Positions 9,317-17,609 of a stretch of DNA of 64,000 nt are shown here, one piece after another (positions within the stretch are counted from its first letter, which is position 1; each line of letters opens with the position of its first letter). Location of the stretch: assembly GCA_016718875.1 (NCBI GenBank), contig JADKBL010000008.1:1-64000 (forward strand). The letters run 5' to 3'. The notes below the pieces were generated by a model. The model was not told the DNA's origin. It worked only from the letters and a program-made list of their open reading frames with translations, and did not search any database. The position numbers and the translations under genes are program-made. The stretch is from Bacteroidota bacterium (lineage in GTDB: Bacteria > Bacteroidota > Bacteroidia > Bacteroidales > VadinHA17).

Positions 9317-10042
9317 TTACCTTGGACCACGGTTGTCAAGAAGAAAGGTATAGAACAGAAGGTGAGCTATCTTCTGCATTTCAGGGGAACAATCGCCAAG
9401 AGCCACTGAGTTTTTCATAGCAAGGGCTTTCCAGTCAGGAGGAAGAAAGTCAATTCTGCTGACCATTCCATCTTCAGGGCCAGGAGTACAATATTTTGTA
9501 TCAGCGCCGGCGGTACTTATCCTGATAAGGCACATCGGACAAGGTTCTGCGGAGCTGAATACTGTAAGCCCGGGTTTATAGACATACATATTCATATATT
9601 TCTTTGAATGCCGGCTCTCTTCAAATTTGGTCATAAGGGTCATTTCTGCATGAAGATCCGAGCGGCTCTCCTGAATCTGACTATTGTGGGCTGCCTCAAT
9701 TATTTTCCCATCCTTGTCAATAAGAACAGATCCTATCCCATATCCACCCTGGATTACACTTTTCAGTGCCTGCAAATTGGCAGCTCTTGCATAAATATCA
9801 TCAGAATACTCTGCTGCAGGAATAAAACCAGTAAGATAATCGTTCAGTTTTAGTAAGATGGTTTTTACCTGATCATCCTTTTTTATACCACAAGGAAGAT
9901 CGACCAATTTTGCCATAAGTTCGTCCCTGGTATGGGTAATAAAATAAGATGGATCAACCTTGGTGCTGTTCAGTCTATCATTCTGGGCATCAATATGATA
10001 AAACAAAACAATGAAGCAACAAAACAATAGTGCTTTTTTCAT
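9317..10042 (-). CDS. exported nucleoside/cytidine deaminase-like protein
   Basis: Zinc-dependent deaminase of the CMP/dCMP (guanine deaminase-like) fold. The metal motif is complete: HAEMTLM carries the His and catalytic Glu, and EPCPMC carries the two Cys ligands. The chosen ATG at 10042 gives MKKALLFCCFIVLFYHIDAQ, a clear signal peptide, so the protein is probably periplasmic, which is unusual for a deaminase of this family. A GTG 27 bases further upstream would only add a polar extension before the signal peptide. The gene heads a four-gene same-strand run (9317-10042, 8500-9270, 6975-8444, 3977-6949). The substrate is not determinable. Confidence 0.78.
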   Translation of the reverse strand: MKKALLFCCFIVLFYHIDAQNDRLNSTKVDPSYFITHTRDELMAKLVDLPCGIKKDDQVKTILLKLNDYLTGFIPAAEYSDDIYARAANLQALKSVIQGGYGIGSVLIDKDGKIIEAAHNSQIQESRSDLHAEMTLMTKFEESRHSKKYMNMYVYKPGLTVFSSAEPCPMCLIRISTAGADTKYCTPGPEDGMVSRIDFLPPDWKALAMKNSVALGDCSPEMQKIAHLLFYTFLLDNRGPR

Positions 10043-10254
10043 AATATCCCTTTCTAACCTGATACTCACCTGATGGATTAATTACTATAAAGTTAATGAT
10101 AATAGTTTATAATAAGTCATTTTTGGCTAAAAAATCCGTGTGCAATGGCAAATTTTAAAAGCCGATCTTCTGATAGCCTGTTCTTTCTTTGTAGTGTATT
10201 GGTATCTTACCGCACCTGATATCAAATGATAATGTTAAAAATAACATTCATCTA

Positions 10255-10286
10255 TTGAAAAACCAATGAGTTTTGGACTATTTTTG
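10255..10286 (+). promoter_or_regulatory. predicted promoter of the LhgO-like gene
   Basis: TTG at 10255-10257, a 21-base spacer, then TATTTTTG at 10279-10286, which matches the Bacteroidetes -7 consensus TAnnTTTG. It lies 43 bases before the ATG. Nothing else recognisable is in the 286-base gap at 10043-10328. Confidence 0.5.
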
Positions 10287-10328
10287 ACCAGCATTGAAAA
10301 GTAGAGCATTAAACATCTGAAAATTTAT

Positions 10329-11543
10329 ATGAATGATGTAAATATTACAGTAATCGGAGCAGGAGTTGTTGGGCTTGCTATTGCACAAAAAGTTACTGAA
10401 AGGCATAAAAATGTATTTATTCTTGAAAAACATAACACTTTCGGTCAGGAGACAAGTTCCAGAAACAGCGAAGTAATCCATGCAGGAATTTACTATCCTC
10501 AGGGAAGTCTTAAGGCTATATTGTGTATTAAAGGTAAAAAACTACTTTACGATTATTGTGAAAAATATGAAGTACCCTATAAAAGATGCGGGAAGCTCAT
10601 TGTGGCAACCTCCGAGGAAGAGATTCCTGTAATTGAGGGTGTCCTGCAAACAGCAAAGAATAATGGTGTTAATGACCTTATTATGCTTAGCAGGGAAGAT
10701 ATTATTCAGCTGGAGCCCAACATTTATGCTGTGAAGGCTCTGCTGTCACCCTCAACCGGCATAATTGACTCCCACAGTCTTATGAAGCAATATGAGACAA
10801 ACACAATAAACAATGGGGGACAGATAGTTTATGGCAGCGAGGTTACAGCAATCAGCAGGACTGCAAACGGTTATAAGATAACACTTTCCGATGCAGACAG
10901 AAAAGAATACAGTTTCACCTCAGCGATCATAATAAACTCGGCAGGACTTACATCCGATATTGTTTCTGAAATGGTTGGCATAAAGGATGAATATCTTAAA
11001 ATTATGTTCTGCAAAGGAGAATATTTTCGCATTAATCCGCCGAAGAACAGGCTCCTGAACCGGTTGATCTACCCTGTACCACACCCTAAACTTGAACATA
11101 TTGGTGTTCATGTCACTGTTGATCTGGCAGGGGGTGTAAAGCTTGGTCCCGACGTTAAATACCTTGAATCCAATATCCAGGATTATAAACTTACAGCCTC
11201 AAAACAGGAAGCCTTTTACAACTCGGTAAAACACTACCTCCCATTTCTGGAGTTTGATGACATTTCCCCCGAAATGGCCGGGATACGTCCTAAACTTCAA
11301 AAACCCGGCGAACAGATAAGGGATTACTATATTGCAGAAGAGAGCGATCGCGGTTATCCCGGATTCATAAATCTTATCGGTATGGAATCACCGGCGCTTA
11401 CTTCATCGCTGGCAATTGCAGACTATGTGGATGGGCTGATTGATGATATAAAGAAGGAATTGGTGCTGGGTACAGATCGATTACCGGTTGCCGGTTGCCG
11501 GTTGCCGGTTGCCGGCTACTGCTTTCCCCTGAGCAGCTTCTGA
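10329..11543 (+). CDS. lhgO: FAD-dependent oxidoreductase, L-2-hydroxyglutarate oxidase-like
   Basis: 404-residue member of the DAO/LhgO family, which oxidises L-2-hydroxyglutarate or related 2-hydroxy acids with FAD. The dinucleotide-binding motif GAGVVGLAIAQ is at residues 9-19, and SSRNSEVIHAGIYYP is the characteristic flavin-contact segment. RGYPGFINLIGMESPALTSSLAIADYV near the end is the FAD-binding C-terminal stretch. Family proteins normally stop soon after it. Here the frame runs on through a tandem CCGGTTG repeat, adding a tail with RLPVAGCRLPVAG, and ends 28 bp inside the convergent uvrB gene. The tail is therefore probably not part of the ancestral protein. The exact substrate is inferred from the family only. 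Confidence 0.8.
   Translation: MNDVNITVIGAGVVGLAIAQKVTERHKNVFILEKHNTFGQETSSRNSEVIHAGIYYPQGSLKAILCIKGKKLLYDYCEKYEVPYKRCGKLIVATSEEEIPVIEGVLQTAKNNGVNDLIMLSREDIIQLEPNIYAVKALLSPSTGIIDSHSLMKQYETNTINNGGQIVYGSEVTAISRTANGYKITLSDADRKEYSFTSAIIINSAGLTSDIVSEMVGIKDEYLKIMFCKGEYFRINPPKNRLLNRLIYPVPHPKLEHIGVHVTVDLAGGVKLGPDVKYLESNIQDYKLTASKQEAFYNSVKHYLPFLEFDDISPEMAGIRPKLQKPGEQIRDYYIAEESDRGYPGFINLIGMESPALTSSLAIADYVDGLIDDIKKELVLGTDRLPVAGCRLPVAGYCFPLSSF
11484..11515. repeat. tandem heptamer array (CCGGTTG x4 plus CCGG)
   Basis: Four perfect copies of CCGGTTG at 11484-11511 followed by CCGG. The array forms the 3' end of the LhgO-like coding frame and ends exactly where the uvrB stop codon begins. The 27.2-kb array uses a related word (GNTACCG). 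Confidence 0.9.
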
Positions 11544-13528
11544 AGCTCTGCCATCTCATCCCTGTACCTTGCAGCCTCGATAAAATCAAGTTCTGATGCA
11601 GCTTTTTCCATGCTCTTCCTGGTCTTTTCAACAGCTTTTTCAAGAGCTTCTCTGTTCATGTATCTCACAACTGGATCTGCTGCAATATCAGGTCTCTCTT
11701 TTTCAATATAAGCCTTCGGAGCATGTTTCTTATTCATTCCGCTTAGTATGGTCCCTGTCTTTTTAACTATCTGAGTCGGAGTTATGCCCATCAGTTCATT
11801 ATATCTGAGCTGTTTCTCTCTCCGCCGCTCCGTCTCTTCCATAGTCTGCCTCATGCTCCTTGTTATGGTGTCAGCATACATAATAACCTTCCCGTTGAGA
11901 TTTCTCGCTGCTCTTCCTGATGTTTGTGTCAGTGACCTTGCGGATCTCAGGAATCCCTCCTTGTCTGCATCCAGAATTGCCACAAGTGATACCTCAGGAA
12001 GGTCAAGACCTTCTCTCAGCAGGTTAACTCCGACAAGAACGTCAATATCACCGGTCCTGAGACTTTCCATGATATCTATCCGCTCAAGGGTGTCTATATC
12101 CGAATGAATGTAGCTGCATTTGATTCCGAATCTTATAAGATAGGAAGAGAGTTCCTCAGCCATCCTTTTTGTAATAGTTGTAACAAGGATTCTTTCATTT
12201 GCCAGTGTCCGCAGCCTGATCTCTTCCATCAGATTGTCTATCTGGTTCAGGCTCGGCCGGACTTCTATCGGAGGATCAAGCAAACCAGTAGGACGGATAA
12301 CCTGGTCCACAAATACACCTTCACTCTTTTCAAGCTCATATTCAGCCGGCGTGGCGCTTACAAAAATTGTCTGACCTGTAAGTGACTCAAACTCTTCAAT
12401 TCGCATTGGCCTGTTGTCGAGGGCAGCCGGCAGTCTGAATCCATACTCCACAAGTGTCTGCTTTCTTGAACGGTCACCGCCGAACATGGCCCGTATCTGT
12501 GGCAAACTGACATGACTTTCATCAATAACCGTAATGAAATTATCCGGAAAATAGTCGATCAGGCAGAATGGCCTGGTTCCCTGTTTTCTGCCGTCAAAAT
12601 ACCTCGAATAATTCTCTATCCCGCTGCAATAGCCCAACTCCTTAATCATCTCAAGATCGTACAGAACTCTCTGTTCAAGCCTTTTAGCTTCCTCTTTTTT
12701 ACCTGACTCATTAAAATGCGCCACCTGTCTGACCATGTCATCCTGTATTTCAGACACAGCAGAGTTTATCCTTTCCCGGGTTGTTACAAAAATATTTGCC
12801 GGATAAATCACATACTCCGAAAGGTCATCAATTCTCTGCCCGTTAAGCGGATCGAAGGTATTTATCTCTTCAATCTGATCTCCGAAAAAGATCACCTTCA
12901 CAGCAATGTCTGCATAAGCAGGAAAAAGATCAACTGTATCTCCCCTTACCCTGAAGGTACCATGTTTGAATTCCAGTTCATTCCTGGAATAAAGGCTGTC
13001 GACGAGTTTTCGTAGGAAGACATTTCTGCCAATTGTCTGTCCTTTTTTGATATGAACGGTATTTGAGTGAAAATCATCGGGATTCCCGATACCATATATA
13101 CATGATACTGAAGATACAACAATCACGTCATGTCTGCCCGAAAGCAGAGATGAAGTAGCGCTGAGTCTTAGCTTCTCTATTTCCTCATTAATAGACAGAT
13201 CCTTTTCAATATAAGTATCTGTAACAGGCAAATATGCTTCAGGCTGGTAGTAATCATAATATGATACGAAGTATTCAACCCTGTTCTGTGGAAAGAACTG
13301 TTTGAATTCGCTGTAAAGCTGTGCTGCAAGTGTTTTATTGTGGCTAAGCACCAGAACCGGGCGGTTGACCTTTTCAATCACATTTGCAATTGTGAAAGTT
13401 TTTCCGGATCCGGTTACACCCAGTAGTGTCTGGAATGGTACACCCTTATCAAGTCCCTCCACAAGTTGCTTTATTGCTTCAGGCTGATCCCCGGTAGGTT
13501 GAAAGTCAGATACCAGTTTAAAATCCAT
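11516..13528 (-). CDS. uvrB: UvrABC system protein B
   Basis: 670-residue damage-recognition helicase subunit of nucleotide excision repair, cytoplasmic; it is loaded by UvrA and recruits UvrC. Visible are the Walker A motif GVTGSGKT near residue 40, the beta-hairpin region YYDYYQPEAYLP, DESHVSLPQIRAMF, the helicase motifs LLREGLDLPEVSLVAILDADKEG and TQTSGRAARN, and a C-terminal UVR domain (about 632-667) with EAARYRDEMAEL that contacts UvrC. Length and motif order are normal. No uvrA or uvrC is in the window. The stop codon touches the heptamer array. Confidence 0.97.
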   Translation of the reverse strand: MDFKLVSDFQPTGDQPEAIKQLVEGLDKGVPFQTLLGVTGSGKTFTIANVIEKVNRPVLVLSHNKTLAAQLYSEFKQFFPQNRVEYFVSYYDYYQPEAYLPVTDTYIEKDLSINEEIEKLRLSATSSLLSGRHDVIVVSSVSCIYGIGNPDDFHSNTVHIKKGQTIGRNVFLRKLVDSLYSRNELEFKHGTFRVRGDTVDLFPAYADIAVKVIFFGDQIEEINTFDPLNGQRIDDLSEYVIYPANIFVTTRERINSAVSEIQDDMVRQVAHFNESGKKEEAKRLEQRVLYDLEMIKELGYCSGIENYSRYFDGRKQGTRPFCLIDYFPDNFITVIDESHVSLPQIRAMFGGDRSRKQTLVEYGFRLPAALDNRPMRIEEFESLTGQTIFVSATPAEYELEKSEGVFVDQVIRPTGLLDPPIEVRPSLNQIDNLMEEIRLRTLANERILVTTITKRMAEELSSYLIRFGIKCSYIHSDIDTLERIDIMESLRTGDIDVLVGVNLLREGLDLPEVSLVAILDADKEGFLRSARSLTQTSGRAARNLNGKVIMYADTITRSMRQTMEETERRREKQLRYNELMGITPTQIVKKTGTILSGMNKKHAPKAYIEKERPDIAADPVVRYMNREALEKAVEKTRKSMEKAASELDFIEAARYRDEMAELQKLLRGKQ

Positions 13529-13569
13529 AAATCATTTATCTGATCAAAACTACAAAATTAATGCATATG

Positions 13570-13661
13570 CTTTAAAGGCTTTAGAGGCTTTAGAGGCTTT
13601 AGAGGCTTTAAATGCAGTAGAGGCTTTAAAGGCAGTAATTCCTGCCTCTAGAGCCTCTACA
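13570..13661. repeat. nonamer tandem array with inverted arm (large hairpin)
   Basis: Eight 9-bp units from 13570 to 13641 of the type CTTTAGAGG/CTTTAAAGG, with CAGTA variants in units 6 and 8. The last units are followed by the same word in reverse orientation, so 13618-13661 can fold: GTAGAGGCT pairs with AGCCTCTAC, and inside it AGGCAG pairs with CTGCCT around a six-base loop. The element sits between the rpoD stop (13693) and the uvrB start (13528), both on the minus strand. It could act as a terminator or RNA processing site for rpoD, although no U tract follows. Confidence 0.85.
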
Positions 13662-13692
13662 GCTTTTATAGCGTCTATAGCCTTATTCTTGA

Positions 13693-14553
13693 TTATCCCA
13701 GGTAACCTTTCAAAAGCCTGCTTCTTGAAGCATGCCTGAGCCTTCTTATAGCTTTTTCCTTGATCTGACGGACTCTTTCACGTGTAAGACCGAATTTTTC
13801 ACCGATCTCTTCAAGTGTCATCTCCTGGCAGCCAATTCCGAAGAAATATCTGATGATGTCCCTTTCTCTCTCGGTAAGTGTTGCCAGTGCCCTGTAAATC
13901 TCCCTTGAAAGCGACTCATCCATAAGAAGCTTATCTGCCACAGGGGAATCTGAGTTTGTCAGAACATCAAGAAGACTGTTGTCTTCACCTTCAATAAAAG
14001 GTGCATCAACGGATACGTGCCTACCTGAGACCTTCAGAGTATCTGTAACTTTCTCCTTGGGAAGTTCAAGAACATCAGCCAGCTCTTCAGGTGAGGGAGT
14101 ACGTTCGTTCTCCTGCTCAAACTTTGAAAAAGCTTTATTTATCTTATTAAGTGAGCCAACCTGGTTAAGAGGCAGACGGACTATTCTTGATTGTTCGGCA
14201 AGAGCCTGAAGAATAGACTGCCTGATCCACCATACAGCATATGAAATAAATTTGAATCCGCGGGTCTCATCAAACTTTTCAGCTGCTTTGATAAGCCCAA
14301 GATTGCCTTCATTTATAAGGTCGGGAAGACTAAGTCCCTGGTTCTGATACTGCTTTGCAACAGAGACAACAAAACGCAAATTTGCCTTTGTAAGTTTCTC
14401 TAATGCAGCCCTGTCTCCCTTTTTAATACGCTGAGCCAATTCAACTTCTTCTTCTACCGATATCAACTCCTCCTTACCAATCTCCTGCAGATATTTGTCA
14501 AGTGACGCACTCTCCCTGTTGGTTATGGATTTGGTTATCTTTAGTTGTCTCAT
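13693..14553 (-). CDS. rpoD: RNA polymerase primary sigma factor (RpoD/SigA, Bacteroidetes type)
   Basis: 286-residue sigma-70 factor that directs RNA polymerase to the TTTG/TAnnTTTG promoters of this phylum. It begins MRQLKITKSITNRES, as usual in Bacteroidetes, and lacks the long region 1.1 and non-conserved region of proteobacterial RpoD. Region 1.2 (SLDKYLQEIGK), region 2 (NLRFVVSVAKQYQ, DLINEGNLGLIKAAEKFD, FISYAVWWIRQSI), region 3 and region 4.2 (LEEIGEKFGLTRERVRQIKEKAI) are all complete. A good promoter of its own class lies just upstream. Confidence 0.96.
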   Translation of the reverse strand: MRQLKITKSITNRESASLDKYLQEIGKEELISVEEEVELAQRIKKGDRAALEKLTKANLRFVVSVAKQYQNQGLSLPDLINEGNLGLIKAAEKFDETRGFKFISYAVWWIRQSILQALAEQSRIVRLPLNQVGSLNKINKAFSKFEQENERTPSPEELADVLELPKEKVTDTLKVSGRHVSVDAPFIEGEDNSLLDVLTNSDSPVADKLLMDESLSREIYRALATLTERERDIIRYFFGIGCQEMTLEEIGEKFGLTRERVRQIKEKAIRRLRHASRSRLLKGYLG

Positions 14554-14576
14554 TATGATTATTGAAAAATTTGCCG

Positions 14577-14608
14577 CAAAGATACTGCTTTAATATGTAT
14601 ATAACAAA
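14577..14608 (-). promoter_or_regulatory. rpoD promoter, consensus Bacteroidetes type
   Basis: Read on the minus strand: TTTG (14605-14608), a 20-base spacer, then TATCTTTG (14577-14584), a full match to TTTG-N20-TAnnTTTG. The -7 element lies 23 bases before the rpoD ATG, giving a short leader. Confidence 0.75.
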
Positions 14609-14620
14609 AATAATTAACTA

Positions 14621-14665
14621 TTGTTGCATACAGGGGATGAAATTAATTAATCCCCTGTATAACAA
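14621..14665 (-). terminator. hairpin terminator after htrA
   Basis: ATACAGGGGAT (14628-14638) pairs perfectly with ATCCCCTGTAT (14650-14660) across an 11-base A/T-rich loop, and TTGTT/AACAA extend the stem after a small bulge. It begins about 20 bases after the htrA stop on the minus strand and separates htrA from the rpoD promoter. Confidence 0.75.
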
Positions 14666-14686
14666 CAAGTTAAATATTATTTGATC

Positions 14687-16138
14687 TTAATTTCCAAACT
14701 GATAACTGAAGATTGTACCATCGGCCTGTACACCTCCGATTGATTTAAGAGATGATTCATTATTCGTAAACTGACGGATGTCACCAGGTGAATTGACCTT
14801 TTTACCGTTAACATTAAGGATAATATATCCCTTTCTTATTCCCAGGTCCTTGAATTTACCATCATTCACTTCAGTTACTTTTACGCCGTATTCAACATCA
14901 AGAGTGTTCCTGTCTGAGGAACTGAGTCCTGTAAGTCGTGCTCCAAATACAACTTCGCTACCTGTTTGGGCAGTAACAACACTGGTGTCGCCTGCAACAT
15001 TTTTAAGTGTCACATTTACAGTGGCTTCTTTACCTCCCCTTAGATAGGTAACCCTGGATTTATCACCCGGACGATGCTTTCCAACCTGCTCCTGGAGCTC
15101 AGCTGTGGTATAAACAGGCACTCCGTCAAAACCGATAATTATATCATTTGCTTTGAGGCCGGCTTCCTCTGCTGAACCATTCTCTACAATACCGGTGATC
15201 ATAACACCTCTTACCTTATCCAGATTGTACTTATCTGCATCATCTGAGTTTACATCCCTTATATTGACACCGATAATTGCTCTTTGTACTTCTCCGAACT
15301 GCCTGAGATCATCAACAACTTTTCTTACAATAGTAATTGGAATTGCAAATGAGTTTCCTGCATACGCACCACTGGGAGAGATAATTGCTGAGGTAATGCC
15401 CACAAGCAGACCTTTAGTATTCACAAGTGCGCCACCGCTGTTACCCATATTGAGTGCAGCATCAGTCTGAATAAATGACTCAATCCTGTAATCACCCTCA
15501 AGCAGTCCAAGACTTCTGCCCTTTGCACTTACTATCCCTGCTGTAACTGTTGATGTCAGATTGAAAGGGTTACCTACTGCAAGCACCCATTCCCCAAGTT
15601 TTAATTGTTCGGAATCTCCATATTTAATATATGGAAGGTTATCTGCCTGTACTTTAAGCAGGGCTATATCGGTGCTCGGATCTCTGCCGATCACTTTTGC
15701 CTGAAGGGTCCTGTTGTCGTTAAGTTTTACTTCAACTTCATCTGCATCATCGATAACATGATCATTTGTAATTATATAGCCATCAGCTGAAATTATCACT
15801 CCTGAACCATAACCGCTTACCTCCCTGGGTCGCGATGAATAACGGTCCCCGTAAAACCACTCCATTATAGGATTCTGTGCATAACCACCCATCATCTTCT
15901 TGGTATGAACATGAACTACGCCATGGACTGTCTGCTCAGCTGCATATGTGAAATCAACCTGCCCCTCCTGCATCTGAAAGGAGGTCATCAGAGCTCTTGC
16001 ATTCTGTACTTCCGCAGCGGTACTGTCCTGAGAAACCACCTGAATCTCTTTCTGGAAAAATTTTGTATATACTAATAAGGTAATGACTGAACCAATTACA
16101 GCCATCAATAGTGACCCGATTAAATTCTTAGCTTTCAT
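14687..16138 (-). CDS. degP: periplasmic serine protease, Do/HtrA family
   Basis: 483-residue protease and chaperone of the periplasm. A membrane or signal segment at residues 6-24 precedes a trypsin-like domain with the triad His127 (ITNDHV), Asp157 (DPSTDIALL) and Ser234 (GNSGGAL). Two PDZ domains follow, at about 275-375 and 395-483 (RGVMITGIVENGSAEEAGLKA in the first). Length and order fit DegP/DegQ/MucD proteins, so it should degrade or refold misfolded envelope proteins. It ends in a strong hairpin and is probably monocistronic. Confidence 0.93.
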   Translation of the reverse strand: MKAKNLIGSLLMAVIGSVITLLVYTKFFQKEIQVVSQDSTAAEVQNARALMTSFQMQEGQVDFTYAAEQTVHGVVHVHTKKMMGGYAQNPIMEWFYGDRYSSRPREVSGYGSGVIISADGYIITNDHVIDDADEVEVKLNDNRTLQAKVIGRDPSTDIALLKVQADNLPYIKYGDSEQLKLGEWVLAVGNPFNLTSTVTAGIVSAKGRSLGLLEGDYRIESFIQTDAALNMGNSGGALVNTKGLLVGITSAIISPSGAYAGNSFAIPITIVRKVVDDLRQFGEVQRAIIGVNIRDVNSDDADKYNLDKVRGVMITGIVENGSAEEAGLKANDIIIGFDGVPVYTTAELQEQVGKHRPGDKSRVTYLRGGKEATVNVTLKNVAGDTSVVTAQTGSEVVFGARLTGLSSSDRNTLDVEYGVKVTEVNDGKFKDLGIRKGYIILNVNGKKVNSPGDIRQFTNNESSLKSIGGVQADGTIFSYQFGN

Positions 16139-16575
16139 TGTTACTTTTGTTTTTAATTAAACCATTTTATACGGTCCTCTTCTGAATCTCAAATTCTATG
16201 CCTTCACAAAAGATTCATATCTTTATAACCGTTTTTCTGCATTTATGTTTTACAAAGATCATACATTTTTAATGTGGACTTCTAAGATTTAACAACACTT
16301 TAACAATGATGATCACAGTATTTAACAAAAGCCATGGCGAAGGTTATGAAGGTTTGATATGCAGTAATAGCGTAAGAGATGTGGGGGCTGAAACCTTATC
16401 ATACCTAACAGGTTTAACTGCTTCTGTCATTGCTTCAGTACTATCAGGACATTTTGACAGGAAAAATGTCAGAGGAGGAGATCGGAGCGAAGCGGAGATT
16501 CCGCGACAGCGGAACGGTGAGGGGGAGACTGGGTGAAGGGGAGAGAGAGACCATAAGACCAGAAGACAATAAACT
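16139..16575. other. 437-bp intergenic region between htrA and rlmN
   Basis: The left half is A/T-rich and should hold the htrA promoter, but I found only a poor match (GATCTTTG on the minus strand near 16253-16260). The right part, about 16473-16560, is unusually G-rich (GGAGCGAAGCGGAGA, then TTCCGC-GACA-GCGGAA, which can form a 6-bp hairpin) and looks like a degenerate dispersed repeat lying directly before rlmN. A 76-codon open frame at 16306-16536 has no recognisable features and is not accepted as a gene. Confidence 0.5.
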
Positions 16576-17607
16576 ATGAACAAAGAAAAACTATACGGGA
16601 AAAATCTGAATGAGCTTATCGCTGTAACCAAACGTCTTGGATTGCCTGGCTTTACTGCCCGTCAGATAGCCGACTGGCTCTATAAAAAGGAGATCTCCTC
16701 AATTGATGAGATGACAAATCTCTCGAAAAAAACAAGAGAGACAATGGCAACCGATTTTGAAATTGGTCTTACGAATCCCGAAAGCTCTGCTGAAAGTGTT
16801 GATGGCACAAAAAAATATCTATACAAAGTCCTGAATAATAAATACATAGAGACTGCGTATATCCCTGAAGATGACCGTGCTACGATATGTGTTTCATCAC
16901 AATCAGGATGTAAGATGGGCTGCATTTTCTGCATGACAGGCAAACAGGGATTCCAGGGAAATCTATCCTGCAATGAGATATTAAACCAATTCCGGAGCCT
17001 GCCTGAATTCAGGAAGCTGACGAACATGGTATACATGGGTATGGGAGAACCACTGGATAACCTTGTCGAGGTGATGAAAAGTCTTGAAATACTGACAAGC
17101 GAATGGGGCTATGGATGGAGCCCTACCAGGATCACAGTAAGTACAGTCGGACTTCTTGCACCGGTAAAGGAATTTCTTGAAAAGAGCCGCTGCCATCTTG
17201 CTGTAAGTCTCCACTCCCCTTTCGATGAAGAAAGAAAAAAACTCATGCCGGTTCAGCGAACAAATAGTGTAAAAGATGTCCTGGATATAATCCGGAATTT
17301 CGATTTCAACAGTCAGCGGCGGATATCATTTGAGTATATCCTTTTTGAGGGGTTAAATGATACTCCCCGTCACATTAAAGAACTGGCACGTATATTAAAT
17401 GGTATAAAATGCAGGATCAATATAATCCGTTTTCACGAAATACCAGGTTCTGAATTTAAAAGTCCGGGCATTGCCGAAACGATCCGGTTCAAAGAGGCTC
17501 TTAATGCCAAGGGGATTTTCACCTCAGTAAGAACAAGCCGTGGTGTCGACATTCAGGCGGCCTGCGGATTATTATCTACTCTCGAACAGAATAAGCCGGT
17601 TGCCTGA
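16576..17607 (+). CDS. rlmN: dual-specificity 23S rRNA/tRNA (adenine-C2) methyltransferase RlmN
   Basis: 343-residue radical SAM enzyme that methylates C2 of A2503 in 23S rRNA and A37 in some tRNAs. The iron-sulphur cluster motif CxxxCxxC is at Cys112, Cys116 and Cys119 (GCKMGCIFCMTG). Also seen are the N-terminal accessory domain with YTARQ-like FTARQIADWLY, the GMGEPLDN motif that binds SAM, HSPFDEERKKLMP, and the C-terminal Cys in QAACGLL that forms the methyl-carrying intermediate. The dacB-like gene starts 2 bp after its stop, so the two are cotranscribed. Confidence 0.96.
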   Translation: MNKEKLYGKNLNELIAVTKRLGLPGFTARQIADWLYKKEISSIDEMTNLSKKTRETMATDFEIGLTNPESSAESVDGTKKYLYKVLNNKYIETAYIPEDDRATICVSSQSGCKMGCIFCMTGKQGFQGNLSCNEILNQFRSLPEFRKLTNMVYMGMGEPLDNLVEVMKSLEILTSEWGYGWSPTRITVSTVGLLAPVKEFLEKSRCHLAVSLHSPFDEERKKLMPVQRTNSVKDVLDIIRNFDFNSQRRISFEYILFEGLNDTPRHIKELARILNGIKCRINIIRFHEIPGSEFKSPGIAETIRFKEALNAKGIFTSVRTSRGVDIQAACGLLSTLEQNKPVA

Positions 17608-17609
17608 TA

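Noticed and set aside
13570..13661. CRISPR array
   Set aside because: Units are 9 bp and adjacent with no spacers; no cas gene in the window. The same applies to the heptamer arrays.
16306..16536. 76-codon frame before rlmN
   Set aside because: No recognisable motif, odd composition that runs into the G-rich repeat-like stretch, and no promoter or ribosome-binding site.
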